Below, in pieces: positions 8,972 to 17,812 of a DNA stretch of 64,000 nucleotides. The stretch's first letter is position 1. Every line of letters begins with the position of its first letter. A program made the position numbers and the translations under genes. Source of the DNA: Psychromonas marina (GTDB taxonomy: Bacteria > Pseudomonadota > Gammaproteobacteria > Enterobacterales > Psychromonadaceae); the NCBI RefSeq assembly GCF_030161115.1, contig NZ_BSPQ01000010.1, positions 124,001 to 188,000 of the forward strand, read 5' to 3'. The notes beneath the pieces are model-generated. The model was not told the origin of the DNA. It saw nothing but the letters and a program-made list of their open reading frames with translations, and ran no database searches.

Positions 8972-9634
8972 CTATTCCTCTATGACGGCGTGGATCGGAA
9001 ATTCAGGTAGTTTATCGCCATCATTATTCGGGTAGATAATGAATTCACCATGATACTTAACTTTGGATTTATAGTCTGTGATCTTGTGCAACAGTAGGTT
9101 TTGTGCAAATGCAATTTTAACCAAAATTTGTAGGTCACCACGGAGATACAACGAAATTGGTTTTATCAATATTCCTTGCTCGTCAAAGTGAGTGAGCATC
9201 TCTTGTTCACAAATAATTAATGAAGCAGCGCCACCGCTATGACGATTTAGTTTATTACCAACAACAAGGTCGGTATTGACCATCCACTGTTCAGCTTCAA
9301 GTTGTTTAACTAGCGTCTCTATCTGTGAATAGTTAACAGCTTGTACTTTTTTATTTTCATCTAGGACTTGGTTGTAACATTCCTGTAAGTAGCTAAATTG
9401 ATCCTTTAAACCAGCATTTTTCCCTAGGCTACGTGCCTTACTCTGCCAAGCTTTAAGCGTTGGTACTGTAATAGTATCAAAACGTTTTTGCTTCATTGCT
9501 GTTGTTACCCAAGCGCCTAAAAAATGTGCTTCACTTAATGAATTTTTAGGAGAGCGACCAGAAGCTTGTGATGCTTCAAGATCAGAGAGTGCTGATGAAA
9601 TTAATGTGTATATTTCTTGCGAAAAAAGAACCAT
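8972..9634 (-). CDS. DUF2913 family protein
   Basis: A 220-residue protein recognised by resemblance to DUF2913, a family of unknown function common in Vibrio. Characteristic segments are NSLSEAHFLGAWVTTAMKQK near residues 30-50, LKAWQSKARSLGK near 64-76, and HKITDYKSKVKYHGEFIIYP near 183-202. There is no signal peptide or membrane segment, so it is probably cytoplasmic. It precedes the receiver/EAL-like gene with only 16 bases between, so the two likely act together, possibly in signalling. This functional link is inference. Confidence 0.72.
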   Translation of the reverse strand: MVLFSQEIYTLISSALSDLEASQASGRSPKNSLSEAHFLGAWVTTAMKQKRFDTITVPTLKAWQSKARSLGKNAGLKDQFSYLQECYNQVLDENKKVQAVNYSQIETLVKQLEAEQWMVNTDLVVGNKLNRHSGGAASLIICEQEMLTHFDEQGILIKPISLYLRGDLQILVKIAFAQNLLLHKITDYKSKVKYHGEFIIYPNNDGDKLPEFPIHAVIEE

Positions 9635-9770
9635 AAAGACCTACTTAAAAATTGAACTTATAAAAATAAGTTCCAGTATACAAGAATAATCCTATTATCA
9701 GTAATAAGATCATAGAATAATAGTTGAGCAAAATGGTAGGATAAAATTTACTGACCGTTAAATTGGAAAT

Positions 9771-10256
9771 ATGATGGAACCTTTCACCAGCTTTACTCTT
9801 GCCCGCGCATTGCATATTTTTGCCATTGTTTTATGGATTGGTGGTGTTGCCTTTGTCACCCTGATTTTAATCCCTTCGCTAAAACAGATTCCTGATATTA
9901 ATAATAGACTTGCTTTGTTTGAAAAACTGGAAGGGAAGTTTGCGATTCAGGCACGTTTTACCACCATACTCACTTTTATTACCGGTATCTATATGATTGA
10001 GGTGATGGGGATTTGGGGGCGATTTTTACAGCCTGAATTTTGGTGGATGCACTTAATGGTGTTGGTCTGGTTTGCTTTTACATTGGTGCTATTTGTTTTT
10101 GAACCTTGGTTTTTACATGCATGGTTTCGAAAGCAAGCATTAATCGACAGTAAAAAAACATTTAAACGTTTACATATTATGCATATAGTATTGTTGTCGG
10201 TCAGTTTGATCACAATTCTAGGCGCGATGTTAGGTGCGCATGGATTTCGTTTTTAA
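9771..10256 (+). CDS. CopD-like four-helix inner-membrane protein
   Basis: Four membrane segments are visible: about residues 9-33, 60-80, 90-113 and 135-158. The first contains ALHIFAIVLWIGGVAFVTLILIP, the pattern of CopD-type membrane proteins, with His and Trp near the membrane face. The family is associated with copper import in some organisms, but many short members are uncharacterised and no copper gene is adjacent. A second ATG at 9774 has better spacing from GGA at 9765 and may be the real start. YajD follows 74 bases downstream. Confidence 0.7.
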   Translation: MMEPFTSFTLARALHIFAIVLWIGGVAFVTLILIPSLKQIPDINNRLALFEKLEGKFAIQARFTTILTFITGIYMIEVMGIWGRFLQPEFWWMHLMVLVWFAFTLVLFVFEPWFLHAWFRKQALIDSKKTFKRLHIMHIVLLSVSLITILGAMLGAHGFRF

Positions 10257-10330
10257 ATCTATTTTACGCACTGCATGGATAACGCTAAACTACGGACTAT
10301 TATCGTTATTATTTAAAGAGAAGAGAACCA

Positions 10331-10663
10331 ATGGCTTATATTCCTAGTAATTATAAAAGTGTAGAGAATGATTATCGTGATAAAGCGCTTAAGTTATTTC
10401 CTTGGGTATGTGGCAAATGTGCACGTGAATTTGTGTATTCAAACTTAAAAGAGCTCACAGTGCATCATATGGACCATGATCATAGTAATAACCCTGCTGA
10501 TGGCAGTAACTGGGAACTATTATGTATCTATTGTCATGATCATGAGCATGATAAATACACTCAGGCAGATTTATACGGAAGTAGTGTAGAAGCGGGGGAT
10601 GATCTGCAAGCAAGTGCCACTTATAACCCTTTTGCTGATCTAATGAGTAAAATGAAAAAATAA
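10331..10663 (+). CDS. yajD: YajD family HNH nuclease
   Basis: Closely matches E. coli YajD along its length (for example FPWVCGKCAREFVYSNL and NPADGSNWELLCIYCHDHEH). The zinc-binding Cys27/Cys30 and Cys65/Cys68 pairs and the HNH residues (His45-His46, Asn60, His69) are all present. The family is a putative HNH endonuclease without an established physiological role. The start follows AAAGAGAAGAGAACCA, a good ribosome binding site. Confidence 0.95.
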   Translation: MAYIPSNYKSVENDYRDKALKLFPWVCGKCAREFVYSNLKELTVHHMDHDHSNNPADGSNWELLCIYCHDHEHDKYTQADLYGSSVEAGDDLQASATYNPFADLMSKMKK

Positions 10664-10764
10664 CCCATTACGTCGGGGCATTGAACCTTATATTTATTAT
10701 AAATAGTGCTCTGTAAATCATGTTAAAGGCGTTAACTATTATTTAGGAGGCGCTGTTATTTACA

Positions 10765-11694
10765 CTATCCACAAACTTGATTACGCCCCTGATGCTTAGC
10801 TTGATATAAAAACGCATCAGCCTCATTAATCAGTTCCCGTAATGATTGCTCTGTATAACAGCTCACTCCACAACTGACGGTTAATGTTAAGGTGTTTTGT
10901 TCAAGACAAAGTGGCTTTGAGAAAATGCTTTCACGTAAATAGTTTGTCCTTTCTATGACTTTCCTTCTAAAGTTTCTCTGCTTTATGGGGGCACTAATTA
11001 ATATTAAAAACTCTTCGCCACCCCAACGTACAACCGCTTCCTCTGGTTGTATTAATTGCTCAATAACAGCGCTTAAATGTTGTAATGCAGTATCACCCGC
11101 ACTATGGCCATGCTGATCATTTACACGTTTAAAATGGTCGATATCAATCATAACAATAGCAAATTGTATCTCTTTCTTGATCGCTAAGGTCATTTTATCC
11201 ATCGCGAACTCTGTCCCGTGACGACGATTATAGAAACCCGTTAAGGTATCAAAGGTTGCATTTTTAATTAATTTTTGTTCGAGCTCTTTTTGTTCAGTGA
11301 TGTCAAAAATAACCCCGATTAACCCCGCTACATTGCCCTTTTCATCACAAAAACTGGTTTTGTGAAATTTAACAAAAACAGTGTCCCCCAAATTGGTACG
11401 GATCTGCTTCTCATAAATTTGTACACCTGGGTTATCGAAAAGCTGTTGATCGGCATGTTGATATGCATCGGCTAACTCTTTATCAAACAACTCATAAACA
11501 CTGTGACCGATTAGTTGTTGTCTCGATATTTTTATAAATTCTTCAAAAGTACGATTACAGTCTAGATAAATGCCATTAATATCTTTACAAAATATAGGCA
11601 CAGGTAAGGTATCAAAGGTAAATTGCAATAAGGGATTATCTTGTGTAAAAAAATCTAATAAATCAAAGTGTATTGGAGGCTTATTTAAAGGCAT
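10765..11694 (-). CDS. PAS-GGDEF diguanylate cyclase
   Basis: An N-terminal PAS domain (about residues 20-135; FCKDINGIYLDCNRTFEEF, VAGLIGVIFDITEQKELEQ) is joined to a GGDEF domain (about 145-307) with an intact active-site motif RWGGEEFLILIS. Cyclic di-GMP synthesis is expected. The canonical product-inhibition site (RxxD five residues before GGEEF) is absent: the equivalent stretch is QPEEAVV. No membrane segment is present, so it is likely cytoplasmic and senses through the PAS domain. Next on the same strand upstream lies motY, about 240 bases away, so it is probably a separate unit. Confidence 0.9.
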   Translation of the reverse strand: MPLNKPPIHFDLLDFFTQDNPLLQFTFDTLPVPIFCKDINGIYLDCNRTFEEFIKISRQQLIGHSVYELFDKELADAYQHADQQLFDNPGVQIYEKQIRTNLGDTVFVKFHKTSFCDEKGNVAGLIGVIFDITEQKELEQKLIKNATFDTLTGFYNRRHGTEFAMDKMTLAIKKEIQFAIVMIDIDHFKRVNDQHGHSAGDTALQHLSAVIEQLIQPEEAVVRWGGEEFLILISAPIKQRNFRRKVIERTNYLRESIFSKPLCLEQNTLTLTVSCGVSCYTEQSLRELINEADAFLYQAKHQGRNQVCG

Positions 11695-11888
11695 ATCAAC
11701 CTACTAATTTAGAGTGTTATTTTAAAGTATAGGCATGCTTAGGGCTGTTATTTAGCAAAAAAATATAATGAAGTAGTTTGTTTTGCACAGCATTGGATTG
11801 GTACTTTATAGCAGTGTTTTAATCGAGGAGGCGGGGAGATAAAATGCGAATAAATACTTAATCTTGTTCATATCCATGATCATACCCG

Positions 11889-11919
11889 AACAATCGCGCT
11901 GATTGATTGCGCGATTGTT
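11889..11919 (-). terminator. Hairpin downstream of motY
   Basis: AACAATCGCGC pairs perfectly with GCGCGATTGTT around a nine-base loop, and an outer CCCGAA/TTCGGG pair (11885-11890 and 11929-11934) extends it. It lies just after the motY stop on the minus strand. There is no T tract, so this may be a processing or cruciform element rather than a classical terminator. Confidence 0.45.
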
Positions 11920-11935
11920 ATGTCGTTATTCGGGA

Positions 11936-12805
11936 TTAAATATCCTCTCTTTCGATCGATATCACCACGCGGCGGTTTTGCATGCGCCCAAGTACCGTGC
12001 TGTTATCGGCAACATGATGTTTTTCACCATAACCCGCCACTTGAATTTGCTCATTATCAAGACCAATTTTAGCGAGGTATTCTTTCACCGACGTTGCTCG
12101 TTTCTCTGAGAGTTGTAAATTATGATGTTTGGCCCCATAACTATCAGAGTAACCAGAAACTAGCACTACATTGATCGCTTCATCATGTTTGATGTAATCG
12201 CCAATCATCTTTAAGCGTTTTTTGGAAAAAGAGGTTAATTGCACGCCATTTTTATTATATTTAAGGATGCTGTAGGCAATATCGTCAAAGTTATAAGGAA
12301 GCAGTTGATCAATGCAGTTATTAAAATCATCATAACTCTTCATAAAGTTAACCGAAGAGAGGCCTACACTGGTTATTTGATCTTTGTTGTACCAATCATG
12401 GAAATAGAAGGTTGGGATTTTTCCGTCTTCAAGTTCGCTGAGCATTTGCCATGCTTTTTGTCGTGTCACATAACCGTCAAACTGCTGATAAAATTTAACT
12501 TGGCCAATAGTCTGCGCTGCAGCGCCCGGGTGCCATTGAGGTGGCACAGACTTTAACGTCACCAAACGGGTCTCTGGTAATGCTCTTTTGCTGTGCAGAA
12601 TAAAGTCTAAGTTGATATTTTTACTGGCTCTTGCTTCAAAGTGTGCTTGACCGTAACGCGGGATCGGGTGTTCAAGGGTACATTGAATAGGTGTCGAGCT
12701 AGAGATATACCATAATGAGTTCTCGAGGTTTGCATTGTAATTTTTATTGGCAGCATAAGTACAATTTATAGACAAAAGTAGCGCCGCCAGTAACAGTATT
12801 TTCAT
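11936..12805 (-). CDS. motY: MotY-like OmpA-family protein of the sodium-driven flagellar motor
   Basis: MotY forms the T ring of sodium-driven polar flagella and helps hold the PomA/PomB stator. A signal peptide is visible (MKILLLAALLLSINCTYA, 18 residues). The MotY-specific N-terminal domain follows (LEHPIPRYGQAHFEARA, FYQQFDGYVTRQKAW). An OmpA-like peptidoglycan-binding domain occupies about residues 185-285 (VVLVSGYSDSYG, LSEKRATSVKEYLAKIG, GRMQNRRVVISIE). The 289-residue length fits Vibrio MotY. It stands alone, divergent from rnt, as it often does in related genomes. Confidence 0.92.
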   Translation of the reverse strand: MKILLLAALLLSINCTYAANKNYNANLENSLWYISSSTPIQCTLEHPIPRYGQAHFEARASKNINLDFILHSKRALPETRLVTLKSVPPQWHPGAAAQTIGQVKFYQQFDGYVTRQKAWQMLSELEDGKIPTFYFHDWYNKDQITSVGLSSVNFMKSYDDFNNCIDQLLPYNFDDIAYSILKYNKNGVQLTSFSKKRLKMIGDYIKHDEAINVVLVSGYSDSYGAKHHNLQLSEKRATSVKEYLAKIGLDNEQIQVAGYGEKHHVADNSTVLGRMQNRRVVISIEREDI

Positions 12806-12922
12806 AATTCATCTCATCAATCAGGCTATATAGATAAACTATCGGCAGTGTGCACGCATTCTTTAGTAAAAATAGTGCACTTTATGGCATAATCCTTCCT
12901 CATTTTTGATTATGAGTATTTT

Positions 12923-13537
12923 ATGGAACATTTATTAGCCAAACGCTTCCGTGGTTTTTACCCGGTTATTATTGATATTGAGACGTCTGGTTTAACTGCA
13001 CAGACCGATGCAATACTAGAGATTGCAGCAATATTTCCTGCAATGGATGAGCAAGGTTATCTATATTGTGCTGATAAAATTCATTTTCATGTGCAGCCTT
13101 TTGAAGGTGCAAATCTAGACCCTAAAGCGTTAGAGTTTACTGGAATCGACCCCTTTAACCCATTACGTGGTGCTGTCGATGAACGTGATGCATTAACGGA
13201 TATTTTTAAATTAGTACGTAAACATCAAAAATTAAACGATTGTAATCGCTCAATCATCGTTGCTCATAATGCCGCCTTTGACCAAGGCTTCATCAATAAA
13301 GCAACAGAGCGTTGTAACTTGAAACGAGTACCGTTTCATCCCTTTGCAACATTCGATACCGCCACTATGGCAGGACTTATTTTAGGGCAGACTGTATTAG
13401 CAAAAGCATGTGAACAAGCAAATATAGCCTATGATAATAACGAAGCACACTCTGCATTGTATGATACCGAGGTAACCGCTGAGCTGTTTTTTTACATGGT
13501 AAATAAATTTAAAGCTCTGGGCGGCTGGCCCGTATAA
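12923..13537 (+). CDS. rnt: Ribonuclease T
   Basis: DEDD-family 3'-5' exoribonuclease that trims tRNA and other stable RNA 3' ends. The exonuclease motifs are visible: Asp18 and Glu20 in [18 protein letters not shown] near residue 114, and the final HSALYDTEV with His and Asp. The N-terminus ([14 protein letters not shown]) and the length of 204 match E. coli RNase T. It is divergent from motY and precedes the acyl-CoA synthetase gene by 32 bases. Confidence 0.95.
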   Translation: MEHLLAKRFRGFYPVIIDIETSGLTAQTDAILEIAAIFPAMDEQGYLYCADKIHFHVQPFEGANLDPKALEFTGIDPFNPLRGAVDERDALTDIFKLVRKHQKLNDCNRSIIVAHNAAFDQGFINKATERCNLKRVPFHPFATFDTATMAGLILGQTVLAKACEQANIAYDNNEAHSALYDTEVTAELFFYMVNKFKALGGWPV

Positions 13538-13569
13538 ATCTAACTTATCTTTTTTATTAGTAGGTAAAT

Positions 13570-15270
13570 ATGCCATCAAATAGCAATTTAAAAACATTAT
13601 TAGACATTACAACTCACTCTTTTTCGGCATTTTCTGAATGCACGTTAGTGGCCAATGTGGATGGCGATGAGATCACTTACGCGCAAGCCAAAGAGAAAAT
13701 GGAGACGTTACAGGAGTTATTGATTTCCCTTGGCATTGAGCAAGGGGACAAAGTCGCAATATGCAGTGAAAATATGCCTCACTGGGGAATCGCCTATTTG
13801 GCTATTACCAGTATGGGCGCAGTCGCTGTACCTATTTTGCCTGATTTTCACAGTAATGAAATACATCACATTGTGAAACACTCGGAAGCGAAAGTGATCT
13901 TTGTTTCTAAAAAGATGATTAATAAGATTTCAGAGGATGATTTTACATCATCACTGCAATTTGTTATTTCATTAGAGACATTTACACAATTAGACGACTA
14001 TACGAAAAAATCTGAGTTATTGACCAAAGGTAGTGAGCGATTTGCACAGCTTAAAGCAAAACTGACAAAACCTGAGCAACAAAAAGAAGTAAACGATGTC
14101 ATTATTTCTGAAGATGACCTTGCCGTTATTATTTATACTTCGGGTACAACAGGTCAGTCAAAAGGGGTGATGTTATCGCATAGAAACCTTGTTTTTCAGA
14201 TGAAACAAGCAAAAGGTTTAATCGTCATCACTGAAAAAGATCGTTTTTTATCTATTTTGCCGCTTGCACATACACTCGAATGTTCAGTAGGGTTCTTAGT
14301 GCCATTCTCTAATGGTGCTTCTGTTTATTACATCAATAGAACACCCGCTCCAAAGATTATTTTAAAGGCAATGGCAACGGTAAAACCAACCTGTATCTTA
14401 AGTGTCCCTTTGGTCATTGAGAAGATTTATAAATCTAAGGTGCAAGCAAGCTTCAATAAAAATGCCGTTATCAAGTACCTTTATAATAATGTTGCTTTTG
14501 TACGTAAGAAACTAAATAAAATTGCGGGTAAAAAATTACATGAAAGCTTTGGTGGCGAAGTGCGATTTTTTGGCATCGGTGGTGCAAAGTTATCTCCTTT
14601 CGTTGAGCAGTTCTTACAAGAAGCCAACTTTCCTTACGCAGTCGGTTATGGACTAACAGAAACAGCACCACTTATTGCAGGTGCGATTCCTGGTAATACG
14701 AAAATGGGTACTACAGGTGTCATTGTAGAAGGCATGGAGCATCGCTTTGTTAAATACGGGCAAGAGAGCCATGATGCAGAGTTACATGTACGTGGTCCAA
14801 ATGTGATGATGGGATATTATAAAGATACAGCACGTACTGAAGAAGTGTTAGATGCTGATGGTTGGTTTAATACCGGTGATCTCGGTTGTATGGATGAAAA
14901 CGGCGTATTAAGTATTAATGGACGTAGTAAAAATGTGATCATCGGTGCAAGTGGTGAAAATATCTACCCAGAATCAATTGAGTCTGTTTTAAATCAGAAT
15001 GTGCTTGTTTCTGATTCGTTAGTTTATGAGTTAGACGGTAGGGTAGTGGCTAAAATCCATATCGATTATGACCTTTTTGATGAGACACATAACATTCAAA
15101 AGAGCAGTGACTCAGCATTACATACGGAAATATTAACGATTTTGGAAGAGATTAAAAATGAAGCAAATAGTCAGCTTGCTAGCTTTTCAAAAATAGCATC
15201 TGTATTTGAACAAACAGAACCTTTTATTAAAACACCTACCAAGAAAATAAAGCGTTTTTTACATATCTAA
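13570..15270 (+). CDS. AMP-binding long-chain acyl-CoA synthetase family protein
   Basis: An ANL-superfamily adenylating enzyme of 566 residues, expected to activate a fatty acid to its CoA thioester. The P-loop motif YTSGTTGQSKG is at residues 189-199. The adenylation motif GYGLTETAPLIAG is near 358-370, and GWFNTGDLG and GRSKNVIIGASGENIYPE follow in the C-terminal part. The C-terminal catalytic lysine is probably in TPTKKIKRF. Substrate chain length is inferred. It follows rnt closely and ends at a strong terminator. Its position beside glyoxylate-shunt and gluconeogenic genes would suit growth on fatty acids. Confidence 0.85.
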   Translation: MPSNSNLKTLLDITTHSFSAFSECTLVANVDGDEITYAQAKEKMETLQELLISLGIEQGDKVAICSENMPHWGIAYLAITSMGAVAVPILPDFHSNEIHHIVKHSEAKVIFVSKKMINKISEDDFTSSLQFVISLETFTQLDDYTKKSELLTKGSERFAQLKAKLTKPEQQKEVNDVIISEDDLAVIIYTSGTTGQSKGVMLSHRNLVFQMKQAKGLIVITEKDRFLSILPLAHTLECSVGFLVPFSNGASVYYINRTPAPKIILKAMATVKPTCILSVPLVIEKIYKSKVQASFNKNAVIKYLYNNVAFVRKKLNKIAGKKLHESFGGEVRFFGIGGAKLSPFVEQFLQEANFPYAVGYGLTETAPLIAGAIPGNTKMGTTGVIVEGMEHRFVKYGQESHDAELHVRGPNVMMGYYKDTARTEEVLDADGWFNTGDLGCMDENGVLSINGRSKNVIIGASGENIYPESIESVLNQNVLVSDSLVYELDGRVVAKIHIDYDLFDETHNIQKSSDSALHTEILTILEEIKNEANSQLASFSKIASVFEQTEPFIKTPTKKIKRFLHI

Positions 15271-15289
15271 CCTGTAAAAGCGAAACATA

Positions 15290-15317
15290 AAAAATGCCAC
15301 ACTTGTGTGGCATTTTT
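15290..15317. terminator. Rho-independent bidirectional terminator
   Basis: AAAAATGCCACA-CTTG-TGTGGCATTTTT is a perfect 12-bp stem with a tetraloop and T runs in both directions. It lies between the convergent acyl-CoA synthetase and fructose-1,6-bisphosphatase genes. Confidence 0.92.
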
Positions 15318-15357
15318 GTTTCTGGAGAACTACCCCATATTCACTTAACTAATACGA

Positions 15358-16377
15358 TTAACTTGCTTTAAGAGATGTTTCTTGATGCTCTTCCATCATC
15401 GCTTCTGCAGTATCAACCATGTTACTGCTTCCACAGAAGAAAGGAATGCGCTGATGCAGTTCAGTAGGTTGAATCTCTAGAATACGCTGGAACCCATCAC
15501 TCGCTTTACCACCTGCTTGTTCCATTAAGAATGCAATCGGGTTACATTCATACAACAAGCGTAGTTTACCCTCAGGTGCTGACGCCGTAGACGGGTAGAT
15601 GTAAATCCCACCTGTTAATAGGTTACGGTGAAAATCAGACACTAGTGAACCAATGTAACGAGAGGTGTATGGGCGCTGTGTTGACTCATCAATCTCTTGG
15701 CAGTATTTAAGGTATTTTTTCACACCTTGAGGGAATTTAAGGTAATTACCTTCGTTAATCGAGTAAGTTTTACCCTCTTTAGGTGTTTGCATATTTTGAT
15801 GTGAAAGATAAAAAACACCAAGAGAGGGATCACATGTAAAGCCATGTACACCATTACCCGTTGAATAAACTAGCATAGTTGATGAACCATAAATCACATA
15901 ACCTGCAGCAACTTGTTCAATACCTGGTTGTAAAAAATCTTCTAATACAACAGGCGTGCCGATTGGGCTTTTACGCTTGTAGATTGAAAATATAGTCCCC
16001 ACTGATACGTTCACATCAATATTTGAAGAGCCGTCTAATGGATCCATTAAAACAACGTATTTACTGTTACAGCCTCGCTCCGTGTTGAAAGAGATAAATT
16101 CATCTTCCTCTTCTGAAGCGATACCACAGACTTCACCTCGTGCTTCTAATGCAGCTTTGAATTTATCGTTTGCGTATAAGTCCATCTTTTGTTGAACTTC
16201 ACCCTGAACGTTTTCTACACCGGTACTACCAGTGATATCTGCTAAGCCCGCTTTATTGATTTCACGGTTGACAACTTTTGTCGCCAATTGTATTGCACTT
16301 AATAGCAGTGTTAATTCACCACTTGCTTCAGGAAAATCTTGCTGTTTATCTATAATAAACTCGCCTAGTGTGATCAT
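15358..16377 (-). CDS. fbp: Class I fructose-1,6-bisphosphatase, copy A
   Basis: Hydrolyses fructose-1,6-bisphosphate to fructose-6-phosphate, the committed step of gluconeogenesis, in the cytoplasm. The metal/phosphate site [10 protein letters not shown] begins at residue 112, GIASEEED is near 85-92, and [17 protein letters not shown] and [10 protein letters not shown] are conserved. The start is placed at ATG 16377 (MITLGEF) because GGAGA lies about six bases upstream; the frame extends six codons further. A second, very similar FBPase gene lies about 420 bases upstream on the same strand. The two proteins align without gaps over nearly their whole length but differ at many scattered positions and at the C-terminus. 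Confidence 0.95.
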   Translation of the reverse strand: MITLGEFIIDKQQDFPEASGELTLLLSAIQLATKVVNREINKAGLADITGSTGVENVQGEVQQKMDLYANDKFKAALEARGEVCGIASEEEDEFISFNTERGCNSKYVVLMDPLDGSSNIDVNVSVGTIFSIYKRKSPIGTPVVLEDFLQPGIEQVAAGYVIYGSSTMLVYSTGNGVHGFTCDPSLGVFYLSHQNMQTPKEGKTYSINEGNYLKFPQGVKKYLKYCQEIDESTQRPYTSRYIGSLVSDFHRNLLTGGIYIYPSTASAPEGKLRLLYECNPIAFLMEQAGGKASDGFQRILEIQPTELHQRIPFFCGSSNMVDTAEAMMEEHQETSLKAS

Positions 16378-16798
16378 TTTCTCTCCAAATCTCATATATG
16401 TTATTGTAATACAAATGATTTATTTTTATTGTAGAGTAAATTATGCATGATGCATAATCAGAACATCTATTTCTGGTGGGGGCTTGCTATTGCGATCATA
16501 AAGTTATTTTTGATATTTTTTATGATCTAACAGTGATAGTTAGTGCGTAGGTGTGTACGCCTTTGTAGTGTAAGGTTTAACTTGCTTGAGATCTAGCGTT
16601 TTAATGATTTTTATGGCTTGAAAATATAAATTCAATGTACTTTAATAATGACAGGAATGAGTTTTTGTCTTTTGTAAAATTGTTTGAACGATATTTGAGA
16701 GTAGTGTCACCATTTTAATTGTAGGACAAATAGGTCGGTCTTGTATTGCTAATCGTTTAGAAATGCCACTAAATAGTGGCATTTAATCGATGTGGCAA
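16378..16798. other. Intergenic region between the two FBPase genes
   Basis: 421 bases hold the terminator of copy B near one end and presumably the promoter of copy A near the other. The sequence is AT-rich with no convincing coding frame. I see no clear operator palindrome. Confidence 0.5.
16761..16784 (-). terminator. Hairpin terminator of fbp copy B
   Basis: AAATGCCACT-AAAT-AGTGGCATTT is a perfect 10-bp stem 15 bases after the copy B stop. The stem core GCCAC resembles the terminator after copy A, which fits duplication of the whole gene unit. Confidence 0.75.
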
Positions 16799-17803
16799 CT
16801 ATACCTCAGTGTGTTTTTTCATCATCAATTGTACATCGTCAACCATGTTGTTGCTGCCACAGAAGAAGGGGACACGTTGATGTAATTCAGTTGGCACTAT
16901 TTCCATAATACGTTTCTCTCCATCTGATGCTTTTCCGCCTGCTTGCTCCATTAAAAAGGCCATCGGATTACATTCATACAGCAAACGTAATTTTCCTTTC
17001 GGGGCAGAAGCGGTAGAGGGGTACATATAGATGCCACCTTTTAATAAGTTACGATGGAAATCAGAGACTAATGAGCCAATGTAACGTGAGGTATAAGGGC
17101 GATTGGTCGCACTATCTATCTCTTGACAGTATTTTAGATATTTTTTTACACCTAATGGAAACTTCAGATAGTTACCTTCATTGACCGAATAGATCTGGCC
17201 ATCTTCAGGAATGGTCATATTTTCGTGAGAAAGATAGAATACACCTAAAGAGGGATCACAGGTAAAGCCATGTACCCCATTCCCCGTTGTATAAACTAAC
17301 ATCGTCGATGAGCCATAAATAACATAACCTGCGGCTACCTGTTGGTCACCTGGTTGTAAAAAATCATCTAAAATAACCGGTGCACCGAGTGGACTAATAC
17401 GTTTGTAGATTGAAAAAATGGTGCCCACAGAAACGTTAACATCAATATTTGAAGAGCCATCTAATGGATCCATCAATACAACATATTTACTGTTACAACC
17501 ACGCTTATCATCGAAAGCGATAAATTCATCTTCCTCTTCCGATGCAATACCACAGACTTCACCACGTGCTTCTAATGCAGTTTTAAATTTATCATTAGCG
17601 TACAGATCCATCTTCTGTTGCACTTCACCTTGCACATTTTCAACACCCGTGGTGCCAATAATATCAGCGATGCCCGCTTTATTTATTTCGCGATTGACCA
17701 CTTTCGCTGCTAATCGAATAGCACCTAGTAAACTGCTTAATTCACCGCTTGCCTCCGGAAAATCGTTCTGTTTTTCAATAATATACTCACCTAACGTAAT
17801 CAT
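16799..17803 (-). CDS. fbp: Class I fructose-1,6-bisphosphatase, copy B
   Basis: A second complete FBPase of 334 residues with the same active-site motifs as copy A ([34 protein letters not shown]). All catalytic residues I can place are intact, so it should be active. It starts nine bases after the stop of the XRE/ScfR-type regulator and is almost certainly co-transcribed with it, whereas copy A has its own upstream region. This ties copy B to the control of the glyoxylate-shunt block. The spread of substitutions between the copies argues for an old duplication rather than an assembly artefact. Confidence 0.94.
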   Translation of the reverse strand: MITLGEYIIEKQNDFPEASGELSSLLGAIRLAAKVVNREINKAGIADIIGTTGVENVQGEVQQKMDLYANDKFKTALEARGEVCGIASEEEDEFIAFDDKRGCNSKYVVLMDPLDGSSNIDVNVSVGTIFSIYKRISPLGAPVILDDFLQPGDQQVAAGYVIYGSSTMLVYTTGNGVHGFTCDPSLGVFYLSHENMTIPEDGQIYSVNEGNYLKFPLGVKKYLKYCQEIDSATNRPYTSRYIGSLVSDFHRNLLKGGIYMYPSTASAPKGKLRLLYECNPMAFLMEQAGGKASDGEKRIMEIVPTELHQRVPFFCGSNNMVDDVQLMMKKHTEV

Positions 17804-17812
17804 GCTTCTTCC

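Noticed and set aside
15358-17803. Possible assembly duplication of fbp
   Set aside because: The two genes differ at many codons and in their flanks and C-termini; they are distinct paralogues.
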